Assembly (NCBI GenBank): GCA_900549155.1
Contig: URNF01000014.1
Location: 1 to 27,271 of the forward strand
Origin: an uncultured Oscillospiraceae bacterium
GTDB lineage: Bacteria > Bacillota > Clostridia > Oscillospirales > Acutalibacteraceae
Direction of reading: 5' to 3'
Length of the DNA stretch: 27,271 bases
The notes beneath the pieces were generated by a model that saw only the letters and a program-made list of their open reading frames with translations, ran no database searches and had not been told where the DNA came from. Position 1 is the stretch's first letter. Each line of letters opens with the position of its first letter. The translations under genes and the position numbers were made by a program. Of the stretch, positions 1 to 8,556 are shown piece after piece.

Positions 1-1
1 C

Positions 2-148
2 GACGGCATGAAGGTCGGCGCGCTGCTCATCATGGGCGCCGACGTCTCGCGCGTTATGGTCGACGGCAAGGAAGTGCCCTTCACCAAGGACGGCAGCAAA
101 ACCACCGTTCGCCTTGCAAACGGCTTCAACACGGTCACGGTCTTCTGA
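2..148 (+). CDS. C-terminal tail of an unidentified protein (partial)
   Basis: Only the last 48 codons are in the window, read in one open frame from base 2 to a TGA at 146-148. The residues alternate polar and hydrophobic (VMVDGKEVPF, then KTTVRLANGFNTVTVF at the very end), which suggests a terminal beta-strand domain such as the C-terminal sandwich of a carbohydrate-active enzyme or binding protein. That is inference from composition; no family is recognisable from so short a piece. A strong hairpin follows 13 bases after the stop, supporting this as a real gene end. It is convergent with the permease gene on the other strand and not part of the minus-strand operon. Confidence 0.6.
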   Translation, partial: DGMKVGALLIMGADVSRVMVDGKEVPFTKDGSKTTVRLANGFNTVTVF

Positions 149-161
149 GAAAAGCCACCCA

Positions 162-196
162 AAAACGCCGCCGCATCAAAGATGCGGCGGCGTTTT
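162..196. terminator. Bidirectional intrinsic terminator
   Basis: A perfect 16-bp stem (162-177 pairs with 181-196) with a 3-base AAA loop, GC-rich in the middle and ending in A/T runs on both sides (AAAA before, TTTT after, with further T to 203). It sits between two convergent genes, the tail at 2-148 and the permease ending at 241, and can terminate both. For the minus strand it marks the end of the long transporter operon. Confidence 0.9.
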
Positions 197-240
197 CCTT
201 TTTGCGCAAACAAAACCATCCGGATATAGCGGTTCTGTGA

Positions 241-1167
241 TCAACCGTTTGCCAGACCGCTCAGATCCACACTCTTGATGAACTGTCTCTGGAAGACCAG
301 ATACAAAATCAAAAGCGGCAGAATAACCAACACGCAGGCGGCAAGCTGGATGGGACTCACCGCAATGCCCGCGCCGCTTTCCTGCGCCGCGACATAGGAA
401 TTCAGGTTGCTGAGCATCTGCGTGAGCAGCTGTCTGCTTCCCGTCAGATAGGCGGACGGCTCAAAATAGTCGTTCCAGTGCCAAATGGCGGACAAGATAC
501 CCGCCACCAGCATCGTACCCCTCAGCATGGGGAAAATGATGCTCCAATAGATCCGCATCGAGCCGCAGCCCTCGATCTTTGCCGCCTCCTCATAGGAAAC
601 GGGCAGGCTGCGCAGCTGCTGTCTGAACAGAAAGATGAACAAAGCGCCGTTGAGTCCGAACCCGAACCAGGTCGGCACAATGATCGGCGCAAACGAGCCG
701 ATCCAGCCGAGCTTGGCGAACTGGATATACAGCGGCATCATCAGCAGCTGTGCCGGGATGATCATGGTCAGGATGACCAGCATGAACATCACGGTCTTTC
801 CGCGGAAGTTAAAGCGTGCAAATCCATAGGCGATGAACGAACAGGAAAGGATGTGCCCTGCGGTGCTTCCCACCACAACAAGCAGGGTGTTCAGCAGGGA
901 ATGCATATAGTTCAGGTGCTTTGCCGCGTCGGAATAGTTTTGGAAATTCAGCCGTGTCAGCACCCACTGCTTTGTCAGATCCCGCAGCTCGAAATCATAT
1001 TTGAAAGAGTTCAGAAGCATAGTGAGAAACGGATACACGAACACAAACACAAATACCGTGAGGATAAAATATGTCGCCGCGCGCAAAAGAAAACGGCCGC
1101 CCTTTTTCTTCAGAGCCGAGGACACCTCTTTTGCACGCACCGAAACCGTCTCTTTTCTCAAAGCCAA
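241..1167 (-). CDS. Carbohydrate ABC transporter permease, MalG/UgpE type (second pair)
   Basis: Inner-membrane subunit of a CUT1-type sugar importer, 308 aa. Six hydrophobic segments are visible (about residues 33-55, 90-116, 126-150, 160-182, 215-233 and 273-294). The cytoplasmic EAA loop that docks on the ATPase is clear at about 193-214 (EEAAKIEG, then IIFPMLRG). The TTG start is chosen because AGAGGTGA lies 6 bases upstream; the next ATG is far inside. It is the last gene of the operon, 38 bases after its partner permease, and is followed by the hairpin at 162-196. It should pair with the MalF-type protein just upstream. The family assignment is firm; the substrate cannot be read from the sequence. 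No ATPase gene is nearby. Confidence 0.92.
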   Translation of the reverse strand: MALRKETVSVRAKEVSSALKKKGGRFLLRAATYFILTVFVFVFVYPFLTMLLNSFKYDFELRDLTKQWVLTRLNFQNYSDAAKHLNYMHSLLNTLLVVVGSTAGHILSCSFIAYGFARFNFRGKTVMFMLVILTMIIPAQLLMMPLYIQFAKLGWIGSFAPIIVPTWFGFGLNGALFIFLFRQQLRSLPVSYEEAAKIEGCGSMRIYWSIIFPMLRGTMLVAGILSAIWHWNDYFEPSAYLTGSRQLLTQMLSNLNSYVAAQESGAGIAVSPIQLAACVLVILPLLILYLVFQRQFIKSVDLSGLANG

Positions 1168-1205
1168 TCCAAATCACCTCTTAAAGCAAGCCCGCACGGA
1201 GCGCT

Positions 1206-2135
1206 TTACTTATCTCCCATATAGAAGGTAACCTTCTTCGAAACCAAAAACACAACGCCGAGCAGCACGCCGATGCACAGAAAATAGATCCATCCCATCG
1301 CCGAGCCGTAGTCCAGCTGCAGGCTCTTGAAGCTGGTGTCCACCACATAGGTCATGACATCGTTCTCTGCACTGGTGAAATAGCTGATCATCGTATACAC
1401 CACCACGATCAGCATGGACGGCATGATCATCGGCAGCGTGATCTTCCAGAATTTCTCCCATGCGGTCGCACCGTCACACATAGCCGCCTCATAATAGGAG
1501 TCCGGCACCGATTGCAGCGCACCGAGGAAAAGAATGATCTGTATGCCCGACATCCACAGGCTGTCGGAGACCTGTTCCAGCACCACTTCCACGCCGGCAG
1601 CAATGCGGTCGCCGAGCAGATTGGAAATGCGTTCGGACATCTCGATCTGACCGATGTCGATCATGCCGGTCTGCACGGTGTCCTCCGCCGCCATCGGACC
1701 GGGAGAAAAGGCAAGCGTCGCGCCGTTGCCCTGCAGCGTCTGCAGCACCACGCCCGCACCGATCAGCACCGGCAGCAAAAACAGCGCACGGTATACCCCC
1801 TTCAGGCGGATGCTCTGGTTGAGCAGGATCGCAATGAACAGCGAAAACACCACCACGATGGGTGTTTTGATGATGGCGTTCAGCAGCACGGTCATGAGCT
1901 TCGGCAGAAACTCCACGTCCTTGAACAGCGCATCGGAGAAATTGGCAAGCCCGTTGAACTTCATGGTGAAGTTCTGCACATTGGTAACATCGGAAAACGC
2001 CAGCACCAGCGAATAGATCAGCGGGTATAGGAAAAACAGGCAAAACCCGATCACCCACGGGAGCACAAAGACATAGCCCATGCGGTTTTCCCGCGCGATC
2101 ACGCTCTTTTTGCGGGACAAAAACCCAATTTTCAC
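1206..2135 (-). CDS. Carbohydrate ABC transporter permease, MalF/UgpA type (second pair), with enlarged external loop
   Basis: Partner membrane subunit of the permease ending at 241; 309 aa from a GTG start. That start is preferred because a GGGGGG ribosome site lies 7 bases upstream and the preceding gene stops only 11 bases before it; a longer frame would overlap that gene by over 200 bases. Segments are at about 21-43, 83-105, 116-133, 193-210, 239-255 and 279-299. The EAA motif is YYEAAMCDGA with ITLPMIMPS (215-240). Between the third and fourth segments lies an unusually long hydrophilic stretch (about 135-192), absent from the other MalF-type protein of this locus; it may contact a partner outside the membrane. 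Family certain, substrate unknown. Confidence 0.9.
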   Translation of the reverse strand: MKIGFLSRKKSVIARENRMGYVFVLPWVIGFCLFFLYPLIYSLVLAFSDVTNVQNFTMKFNGLANFSDALFKDVEFLPKLMTVLLNAIIKTPIVVVFSLFIAILLNQSIRLKGVYRALFLLPVLIGAGVVLQTLQGNGATLAFSPGPMAAEDTVQTGMIDIGQIEMSERISNLLGDRIAAGVEVVLEQVSDSLWMSGIQIILFLGALQSVPDSYYEAAMCDGATAWEKFWKITLPMIMPSMLIVVVYTMISYFTSAENDVMTYVVDTSFKSLQLDYGSAMGWIYFLCIGVLLGVVFLVSKKVTFYMGDK

Positions 2136-2146
2136 TGCGTGCCCCC

Positions 2147-4684
2147 CTATCTCACGAACCGATAGCTCATCGGTTCCAGGTCCTGACCGTCCACTGTCGC
2201 GCGCTCGCTGCCATAGTTGAGCAGCAGGCGGGAGCCGTTTTCGTATGTCACGACGACGGCATCTGTGCCGACGCGCTCGTGCGAAAGCATCACCTGATCC
2301 CGCACGGAAGAGAGTGCGGAAAACTCCCTGCCGACGGCAATAATGGTTTCTTTCCAATCGTCAAAGCAGGTGGAAAACTGATCGAAGCACTGCGTCCCCC
2401 GCAGCTTCTCCGTCTTTTCATAGGTGATGTCAAACACCGGAATATAGCCATATTCCAGCGCTTTCATCTTTTCATACTGCGTATCGTAAAATTTGTTGAA
2501 GGATTTGCCGGTATAGCAAAGATATCCGTGCACGACCATCTGATAGAACGGCACCGCCTCGTCGGTGAAAACATAGCCGGTCGCCGCCGCGGGGGTCTCG
2601 GAAAGCCAGTCGGCACTGCCGAACGCAAAAGCGCCCGCCTGCGGTGCCGCAGCATATCCCAGCTGTTCCCTCGCCTTTTTCATCATCTGCTGCCAGGTGT
2701 CGGCGGTGTCCCGACGACTTACGGGGTCTTTTCCCCGATTGTCATAGAGAAAGCTGCCGATCCTGTCAAAGGTGATGCCGCCGACCTGCCACTGTGCAAA
2801 GCGCGGCAGCTGCTTTTGCGTCAGAAAATCCGCCGCAGCGGTCGGCTTCACCAAGAACAGACGGCGCAGCGCGTCGGAGATCAGATTTCCCGTGCTGTCA
2901 TAGACATAGTCGCCGTCGCCGAACTGCCCGTTTCCGCGCAGCGCGGTGGCATAGTTGCTCTGCAAAAACAAAACGGCATCGCGCTGTCCCGCCAAAGCGG
3001 CAAGGCGCGCCAGTCCCTTTACGCCGCCCAGCTTTCCGGAGATGCGGTCACTTGCCCCCGAAACGCGGGACCAGCCGTCGGGAGAATAGCCCTGCAAATT
3101 CAGCAAAAGTCCCGCAAGTCCTGCGTCGTTCAGATATTGCAGCATGTCGCCTGTCTGCTCAAAGGTCGTCATCGGCAGCAGCCGATCGGAAAGCAGCTGC
3201 CGCTTCTGCACGCCCATGATGACGTTCAGCGCCACGCTTGTCCCGCGATCCACCAGCGGGCTTTTCTGCAAGGCACCGTTATCGAGAAGATACTGCCGAT
3301 AACGCCCCGCCATGCCGCTGTAGTTTGCCTTGTCACCGGACAGAAAATAATACCGCACCTCATACAGCGCCGCAAAGCGCTCCAGCTCATACACCGAGCC
3401 GCGGCTCTGCCCGTTTTTATAGAGTGTGGCGGTGCGGCGGCACCGCAGATAGGCATTGATCCGATGCACATCGGCATTCAGTCCGCTGGGATAGTATTCG
3501 ATCGCCGTGTGCTCCGCTGCCTGCGAAACCACGCCGAGATAGGCGGTGTCGCCGTGCTTCACGCCGAAAACCGGCAGCAAAGGCTTTGTCTTTCCTTGGG
3601 TGTCCTTGCTCAAAAGCCCGTCCACATTCGGCTTATCGTCACTGTAGATGTCCTCAAGATAAAAATGCTGATAGGCGGGATGCTTTTCGGTGGCATAGGT
3701 GATCGCCCCGCTGCCGTCCGGATAGAAAACATAGCCGTTTTCACGATCCCCCAGGGCGCCGAAATTCGGGAAAAGCGAGATCGCCACCACCGCACCGTAT
3801 TTGATCGTGCTGAGCTGCTGGCTCAAGAGCTTTGTCTGTGTGTATTTCGCATCCATCTGCTTATACACGGCGGCATACTTTTTGCGCACGGCGGCATCCA
3901 GAGATCCGTCCTTGGCGATAGCATTGAAAACGCCCGTCTCACCGACGCCGCCCTTAAAGATGTTCTGTGCACTTTGCATGAGGTTGGTCGCCGTGTCGAT
4001 CTCAAACTGAATGTCCACCACACCGTCAATGGACTCCATCTGCTCCACATAGCGATCAAACGCCTTGCTGTAGGCGGTGATATACCGATGGTGGGAGCGC
4101 AGGGCTGTGTCCTGCTGCATGGAGTCGATGGTGGAACGGATATATTCGATATTGCTGCGGATGGTCTTCATGCTCTGCGCGAGCCGCTCATCCAGCCCGA
4201 CGCCCTCGCGAATGCCGTCGGACGGGATCTGTACGACCAGCGCCCCGTCCTTCAGAGAGACATCCACGTCGATCTCAACAGCGATGTCCCGCAATGCATA
4301 GGTGATGCGGACGGTGCCGTCGCTGATTTTCGAGCGGATCGCAAGATCCGTCTCGGCGACGGCGCGGCGCTCGCTTTTGTTGCTGCGGCTGTTGAGAAGT
4401 GTATATTCCACGATGAGGGGCGTTGTGACCGTCGCCTGTTGGCTGGCGGTCATCTGCGTGAGGTCGCAGGCATCCGTGACGTCCGTGCGCCACACCTTGC
4501 CGACGGTGTCCCGCAGGGCGATCCCGCCGGTCTGTTCGGAATAATACAGCGTCATGCCGCAGTCGGATGCCACCTGCACAAATCCGCCGGCAGGCACACC
4601 CGCCTGCAGCTCCTCCGCCGCCGTCGGCAAAACAGCACACATCAGATACAAAAGGCATAAAACCGTGGCTATGCACCGCTTCAT
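2147..4684 (-). CDS. Exported DUF5696-family protein (TIM-barrel-like)
   Basis: 845 aa with a signal peptide (residues 1-23; Lys/Arg, hydrophobic core, AXA-like PTAAEE site). The N-terminal part is beta-rich and interrupted by a helical, coiled-coil-like insertion at about 160-295. The hallmark GYVFYPDGSGAI follows at about 317-328, then a long alpha/beta region and VPFYQMVVHGY at about 711-721, both features I associate with DUF5696 proteins. The last 60 residues look like a small beta-domain. The layout resembles a glycoside hydrolase of barrel plus C-terminal sandwich, but I cannot name catalytic residues, so enzymatic activity is inference. The ATG has AAAGGATGG upstream. It sits between the YIP1-like gene and the second permease pair, implying a role tied to the transporter, perhaps trimming the imported glycan at the cell surface. 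Confidence 0.8.
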   Translation of the reverse strand: MKRCIATVLCLLYLMCAVLPTAAEELQAGVPAGGFVQVASDCGMTLYYSEQTGGIALRDTVGKVWRTDVTDACDLTQMTASQQATVTTPLIVEYTLLNSRSNKSERRAVAETDLAIRSKISDGTVRITYALRDIAVEIDVDVSLKDGALVVQIPSDGIREGVGLDERLAQSMKTIRSNIEYIRSTIDSMQQDTALRSHHRYITAYSKAFDRYVEQMESIDGVVDIQFEIDTATNLMQSAQNIFKGGVGETGVFNAIAKDGSLDAAVRKKYAAVYKQMDAKYTQTKLLSQQLSTIKYGAVVAISLFPNFGALGDRENGYVFYPDGSGAITYATEKHPAYQHFYLEDIYSDDKPNVDGLLSKDTQGKTKPLLPVFGVKHGDTAYLGVVSQAAEHTAIEYYPSGLNADVHRINAYLRCRRTATLYKNGQSRGSVYELERFAALYEVRYYFLSGDKANYSGMAGRYRQYLLDNGALQKSPLVDRGTSVALNVIMGVQKRQLLSDRLLPMTTFEQTGDMLQYLNDAGLAGLLLNLQGYSPDGWSRVSGASDRISGKLGGVKGLARLAALAGQRDAVLFLQSNYATALRGNGQFGDGDYVYDSTGNLISDALRRLFLVKPTAAADFLTQKQLPRFAQWQVGGITFDRIGSFLYDNRGKDPVSRRDTADTWQQMMKKAREQLGYAAAPQAGAFAFGSADWLSETPAAATGYVFTDEAVPFYQMVVHGYLCYTGKSFNKFYDTQYEKMKALEYGYIPVFDITYEKTEKLRGTQCFDQFSTCFDDWKETIIAVGREFSALSSVRDQVMLSHERVGTDAVVVTYENGSRLLLNYGSERATVDGQDLEPMSYRFVR

Positions 4685-4699
4685 CGTGCAACCATCCTT

Positions 4700-5326
4700 T
4701 CAGTAAGTTTTTCCGAGCAGGCGATATTCGTTTATCACCTCGGCAAAGAAATCGATCAGCTTTTCGCTGAGAATGAACAACAGCACCAACACCGCCCATA
4801 TGAACAAAACGGCAAACACCGCCAAAAGGCAGTTGAAGACCGTTTGCGCAAAGGTGTAGGAATTCATGTGCATGATGCTGTAGAACAGCAGAATGCCGCA
4901 CCAAAGCAGAATGGCAAACTGCACCGTCTGATACAAAGACATTTCGTTTGCGGACATCAGACGGGTGAAAAGCGCAAGCGGCAGTCCCAGCAGAATATAC
5001 GGCAACAGAGAATAGCTCACCGCAAGCAGCGTCTCATAGAATGTCGTCTCGCCGTCGCGGATGCTGGTCACAAGATAGATGCCGCCCATGAAGGAGAAAA
5101 GCGGGACGATCAGCCCCAGCACCGACTCCGCCAGATTTGTGTTTTCCGGCGTTTGGGCGCTCATAGGAAAATGGGTCAGATAGATCGAAGCGATGCGCAC
5201 AACAAGGCACAAAAGCAAAAGAGAAACGGGCACCCAAACGGGAATGGCTTTCCTGTGCCGCTTGATCAGCGTGAACGCCTGCTGCGGTTCAAACAGGATC
5301 ATCAGTCCCAACTTCAGATAATACAC
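4700..5326 (-). CDS. YIP1-family-like integral membrane protein
   Basis: 208 aa, about five hydrophobic segments (roughly 29-51, 68-88, 100-120, 136-153, 163-188) and no signal peptide. The N-terminus (LFEPQQAFTLIKR) and multi-span topology match bacterial YIP1-domain proteins, whose function is not established. The GTG start has GAGGGGGT upstream and follows the NHL gene stop by 12 bases, so the two are almost certainly cotranslated. Sitting between the NHL/TPR protein and the DUF5696 protein suggests it helps hold the exported components together in the membrane; this is inference. No catalytic motif is seen. Confidence 0.72.
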   Translation of the reverse strand: MYYLKLGLMILFEPQQAFTLIKRHRKAIPVWVPVSLLLLCLVVRIASIYLTHFPMSAQTPENTNLAESVLGLIVPLFSFMGGIYLVTSIRDGETTFYETLLAVSYSLLPYILLGLPLALFTRLMSANEMSLYQTVQFAILLWCGILLFYSIMHMNSYTFAQTVFNCLLAVFAVLFIWAVLVLLFILSEKLIDFFAEVINEYRLLGKTY

Positions 5327-5338
5327 AGCGCCACCCCC

Positions 5339-6766
5339 TCACAGCCTTGTCGACATGGAACGTGCGCAGCGCACCCCGGCGCGCACAAGAAGATAGATGC
5401 CCGTCACCAAAAGCGCGATGCCCGCAACAATGAAGCCGAAATATTTGCGGAACAGCTCATGGCGCAGCCCCGCGAACGCATCGCTGTAGCCGGAGCGATA
5501 GTCGGCGATGCGGAACTGCTCCAGCGCCGCACGGTAGTTTTCCTGCCGCATATATGCCTTTCCCATGCCGATGCGTGCCACCGTATAGTTGCGGTCGATG
5601 CTCAGAACCTCCTGCCACGGCGTCATGGACTCCTCATACCGTCCCTCGCGCAGCAGCTGCAGCGCCGTGTGCACACGCCGTATGAAGGAGGTCGGCTCCC
5701 AGCGCGTCACCGTGCCGGTGCCGGCATCCAACACAAACAGATTGCCGTCCTCGTCCTCACACAGGCTGCTGGCGGACATGCTCACGCCCAGCCAGTTGCC
5801 CGCGCCGCCGAAGCTCGTCAGCAGCACGCCGTCGCGATCATATTGATACAGCTTGCCCGAGGTGCTTTCCAGCAGCGTGACGACGCCCGCCGCATTCACG
5901 CTCACATCGGCGATGACCGCATCCTCCTCACCGCTGCCGAACGAGCCGCGATAGGGAAAAATGTTTTCGCCGACGGAAAGAAATTTCTTCAGCTGTGCCG
6001 CAGTCGTGCGGCCGGTCGTGACATACAGGGCGCCCGTCGCGTCCATCACGAAGTTGGTGTGCACGGGCGGCAGCTTTTTGTCCAGCTGCTCCTTCTGCTC
6101 CTCTGTGACAAGAAATTTGACGATCTTATCGAGAATGTTGCCGTCCAGCTTGGTGGGGGCGACATAGCCCTTGAACTCGCCGAGCGCGTCCATCATGATA
6201 AATCCGTGATAGTCCTCATAGTTGATGATATAGAACTGCCCGACGTTGTCCATGCAGATCTTCATCGGCTTGAAGGCATAGTCGACATCATACAGCTCCG
6301 AATGCGGCTGACCGAACGACTCCACAAAGGTGCCGTCGGGAGCGAGGTGGACGATGCGCCCGTTTTCGGTGTCGGCAACAAACACGTCGCCGTCGCCGTC
6401 CACATACACACCGTTCGGCGATTTGAAGGGCGTGTCGCCGCCGGTGAGAACGCGCTGCGTTTCAAAATTGCGATCAAGCACCAATATGCGGTTGTTCCCC
6501 GTGTCGGCGATATACAGCAGTCCGTCGCGGTAGAACATGTCCTGTGCCCCGGAAAGCGCTCCGGCATCCGCGCCGAAATACATAAAGCTCTTCGCGGGCA
6601 CATAGGACACCGGCATTGCCACCGTTTCTCCCTCGGCATTCTGTGTCCAGTTGAATTCCGCCGTGGCAGCCAGAGCCTGCGTTGCCGACAGTGACAGGAG
6701 CAGCAGCGACAGCAGGCAGGCAAAAAAGCGGTGGGAGCGGTGCTTTGCGGAAAAACGTGTTTTCAC
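5339..6766 (-). CDS. Exported NHL-repeat beta-propeller with TPR and C-terminal membrane anchor
   Basis: 475 aa. A signal peptide (1-33, ending ATQALA) precedes NHL-type blades: LLYIADTGNNRILVLD (83-98), VFVADTENGRIVHL (128-141) and LFVLDAGTGTVTRW (343-356), with weaker blades between. Two TPR-like helical pairs follow (about 365-398 and 400-425; GRYEESMTPWQEVL, ENYRAALEQFRIAD), then one membrane helix (443-462) and a short basic tail. Propeller and TPR should therefore lie outside the membrane, as protein- or glycan-binding scaffolds. Two GTG starts are possible, at 6766 and 6775; 6766 gives the more usual spacing to GAGGGGAG and a typical MKTR signal start. It follows the first permease pair directly. 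No enzyme signature was seen. Confidence 0.82.
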   Translation of the reverse strand: MKTRFSAKHRSHRFFACLLSLLLLSLSATQALAATAEFNWTQNAEGETVAMPVSYVPAKSFMYFGADAGALSGAQDMFYRDGLLYIADTGNNRILVLDRNFETQRVLTGGDTPFKSPNGVYVDGDGDVFVADTENGRIVHLAPDGTFVESFGQPHSELYDVDYAFKPMKICMDNVGQFYIINYEDYHGFIMMDALGEFKGYVAPTKLDGNILDKIVKFLVTEEQKEQLDKKLPPVHTNFVMDATGALYVTTGRTTAAQLKKFLSVGENIFPYRGSFGSGEEDAVIADVSVNAAGVVTLLESTSGKLYQYDRDGVLLTSFGGAGNWLGVSMSASSLCEDEDGNLFVLDAGTGTVTRWEPTSFIRRVHTALQLLREGRYEESMTPWQEVLSIDRNYTVARIGMGKAYMRQENYRAALEQFRIADYRSGYSDAFAGLRHELFRKYFGFIVAGIALLVTGIYLLVRAGVRCARSMSTRL

Positions 6767-6782
6767 TTCCGTCACTCTCCCC

Positions 6783-7652
6783 TCAACCCTTGATGCCCGC
6801 AAACATCATCGTTTTCATGACCTGCCCCTGCATGACGAGATACACGATGATCGTGGGCAATGTGATGAGCAGCGATGCCGCCGCAGCCGCGCCCGCACGC
6901 GCCAATCCGCCGGATGTGATCGTGCTCAGCGCATAGGGCAGCGTTTTCATAGCCTGATCGGTGATATAGATCACCGAGCCGCCCGCGTTATTCCAGTTTG
7001 CGATGAACGCAAACACAGTGACCGTCGCAAGCGCCGGCTTGATCGCCGGCACAACGATGGAAAACAAAATGCGAAATTCGGAGGCGCCGTCCAGCCGTGC
7101 ACTCTCCATCAGCGGCTCCGGCAGCTGCGAAACAAACTGCTTGATGAGGAAGAAATACATGGGTGTCGCCAGTGCGGGCACGATCAACGCCCAATATGTA
7201 TTCAGCATGCCCGTCCGCGCCACGATCATATAGATCGGGATCTGCGCCGCAGGCGGCGAGAACATCAGTGCCGACACGATCAGACCCGAGAAAAATTTGC
7301 TGCCCTTCATGCGCACCTTTTCGATCGCATAGGCACCCATGGAGCAGATCAGCAGGGTGAGCACCACCGAGATCACCGTGGTGAAGACGCTGTTGAAGAG
7401 ATAGCGTGTGAACGGCACGGTCTGGCTGTCCAGCGTGGTGAACAGATCGGAAAAATTCGTCAGCGTCGGTCGCCGCACGAAAAACCGCGGCGGGAACCGC
7501 AAAAGCTCCTCGATGGGCTTGAAGGCGGTCACGACCATATACACCAGCGGCAGAGAGGTGATGACCGCCAGGGTGATCATCAAAATATAGACGATGACCC
7601 AGCCTGGGGTCACCTTTTTCAATTTGCGCCGCACCTTTTCAAGCAGCTTCAC
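6783..7652 (-). CDS. Carbohydrate ABC transporter permease, MalG type (first pair)
   Basis: 289 aa CUT1-type sugar importer subunit. Hydrophobic segments lie at about 18-44, 83-110, 120-146, 154-173, 202-221 and near the C-terminus. The EAA-loop region reads LMESARLDGASEF followed by IVVPAIKP (181-206); the usual EAA is ESA, a mild variation. GTG at 7652 is chosen over GTG at 7661 because GAGGTG sits 6 bases before it, whereas the earlier GTG overlaps that ribosome site. It starts about 10 bases after the stop of its MalF-type partner. The presence of a second permease pair in the same operon suggests two import channels or two alternative assemblies. Confidence 0.92.
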   Translation of the reverse strand: MKLLEKVRRKLKKVTPGWVIVYILMITLAVITSLPLVYMVVTAFKPIEELLRFPPRFFVRRPTLTNFSDLFTTLDSQTVPFTRYLFNSVFTTVISVVLTLLICSMGAYAIEKVRMKGSKFFSGLIVSALMFSPPAAQIPIYMIVARTGMLNTYWALIVPALATPMYFFLIKQFVSQLPEPLMESARLDGASEFRILFSIVVPAIKPALATVTVFAFIANWNNAGGSVIYITDQAMKTLPYALSTITSGGLARAGAAAAASLLITLPTIIVYLVMQGQVMKTMMFAGIKG

Positions 7653-7662
7653 GTCTCTCACC

Positions 7663-8556
7663 TCAATCCGTCGACAATACCTTCATAAATATCTTGCCCA
7701 ATGAGAAATTGAGCAAAAACAGAACGACCGCAATGGCGCTGGCATAGCCCAGCTCAAATCGGATGAAGCCATAGTCATACATATGCGCCACAATGGTGTG
7801 GGCGCTGTAGTCCGGGCTTGGAAATCCCGCAACGGATACCGCCACATCGTATACATTCAGACTGTTCACGACCGCCATGATGGCGTTGAACAGCAGATAC
7901 GGCTTCATCTGCGGAAGAATAACATAATACAGATCCTGAAAGCGGTTGCGCACACCGTCGATCGCGCCCGCCTCGCTCAGCTCGGGATTCAGCGCCGTGA
8001 GTCCCGCCAGATTTGTGAGAAAACCCGAACCGAGACTCATCCACACGGAGATCATAATGATCAGCGGCATAATATAGGTCGGGTCCTTTGTCCAAAGGAT
8101 GGGCGAACGGATCAGACCGAGATTGAGCAGCGCCGTGTTGACAAGACCGTAGCGGTCGGAGGAGAAAAGATACAGCCAAATGACGCTGATGGCGATGCTG
8201 CTCACGATCGACGGTGCATAAAACGCCAGCGAAAATGCATTTCTGCACGCCAGCTGATTGATGACCCACGCAAAGAAAAACGAAGAAAGAAAACCGATCG
8301 GGCCGGAGATAAGGGCAAAACGCAGCGTGTTTCCCAGTGCCTTCAGAAACAGATCGTCGTTTGTGAACAGCTCCACATAGTTGGAAAGACCGGCAAAGCG
8401 CATGGGCTGCACGATGTTATAGTGCGTCAGGCTCAGCCCGACACCCCAGACGATCGGAATGATGATGAACGCAAGAAACAGCAGCGCAAACGGTGAAAAC
8501 AGCGCATATCCCTGCAGGTCTCTGGCGGATAAACGGTTTTTATGCCTACCCTTCAC
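7663..8556 (-). CDS. Carbohydrate ABC transporter permease, MalF type (first pair)
   Basis: 297 aa partner of the MalG-type protein downstream. It has the N-terminal segment at about 20-42 and further segments at about 75-100, 110-131, 160-180, 218-238 and 271-290, with the EAA-loop at 191-219 (PELSEAGAIDGVRN, VILPQMKP). The GTG start lies inside the last 11 bases of the upstream solute-binding gene with GGGGGTGAG just before it, a classic coupled overlap; an earlier in-frame ATG would overlap more without a ribosome site. The external loop is of ordinary length, unlike the second MalF-type protein. Confidence 0.92.
   Translation of the reverse strand: MKGRHKNRLSARDLQGYALFSPFALLFLAFIIIPIVWGVGLSLTHYNIVQPMRFAGLSNYVELFTNDDLFLKALGNTLRFALISGPIGFLSSFFFAWVINQLACRNAFSLAFYAPSIVSSIAISVIWLYLFSSDRYGLVNTALLNLGLIRSPILWTKDPTYIMPLIIMISVWMSLGSGFLTNLAGLTALNPELSEAGAIDGVRNRFQDLYYVILPQMKPYLLFNAIMAVVNSLNVYDVAVSVAGFPSPDYSAHTIVAHMYDYGFIRFELGYASAIAVVLFLLNFSLGKIFMKVLSTD

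Noticed and set aside
2279..4660. 793-codon open frame on the plus strand opposite the DUF5696 gene
   Set aside because: Composition is rich in His, Arg and Gln with no domain pattern or ribosome site; it mirrors the codon bias of the real minus-strand gene. The same applies to other long plus-strand frames such as 4844-6694 and 17603-18778.
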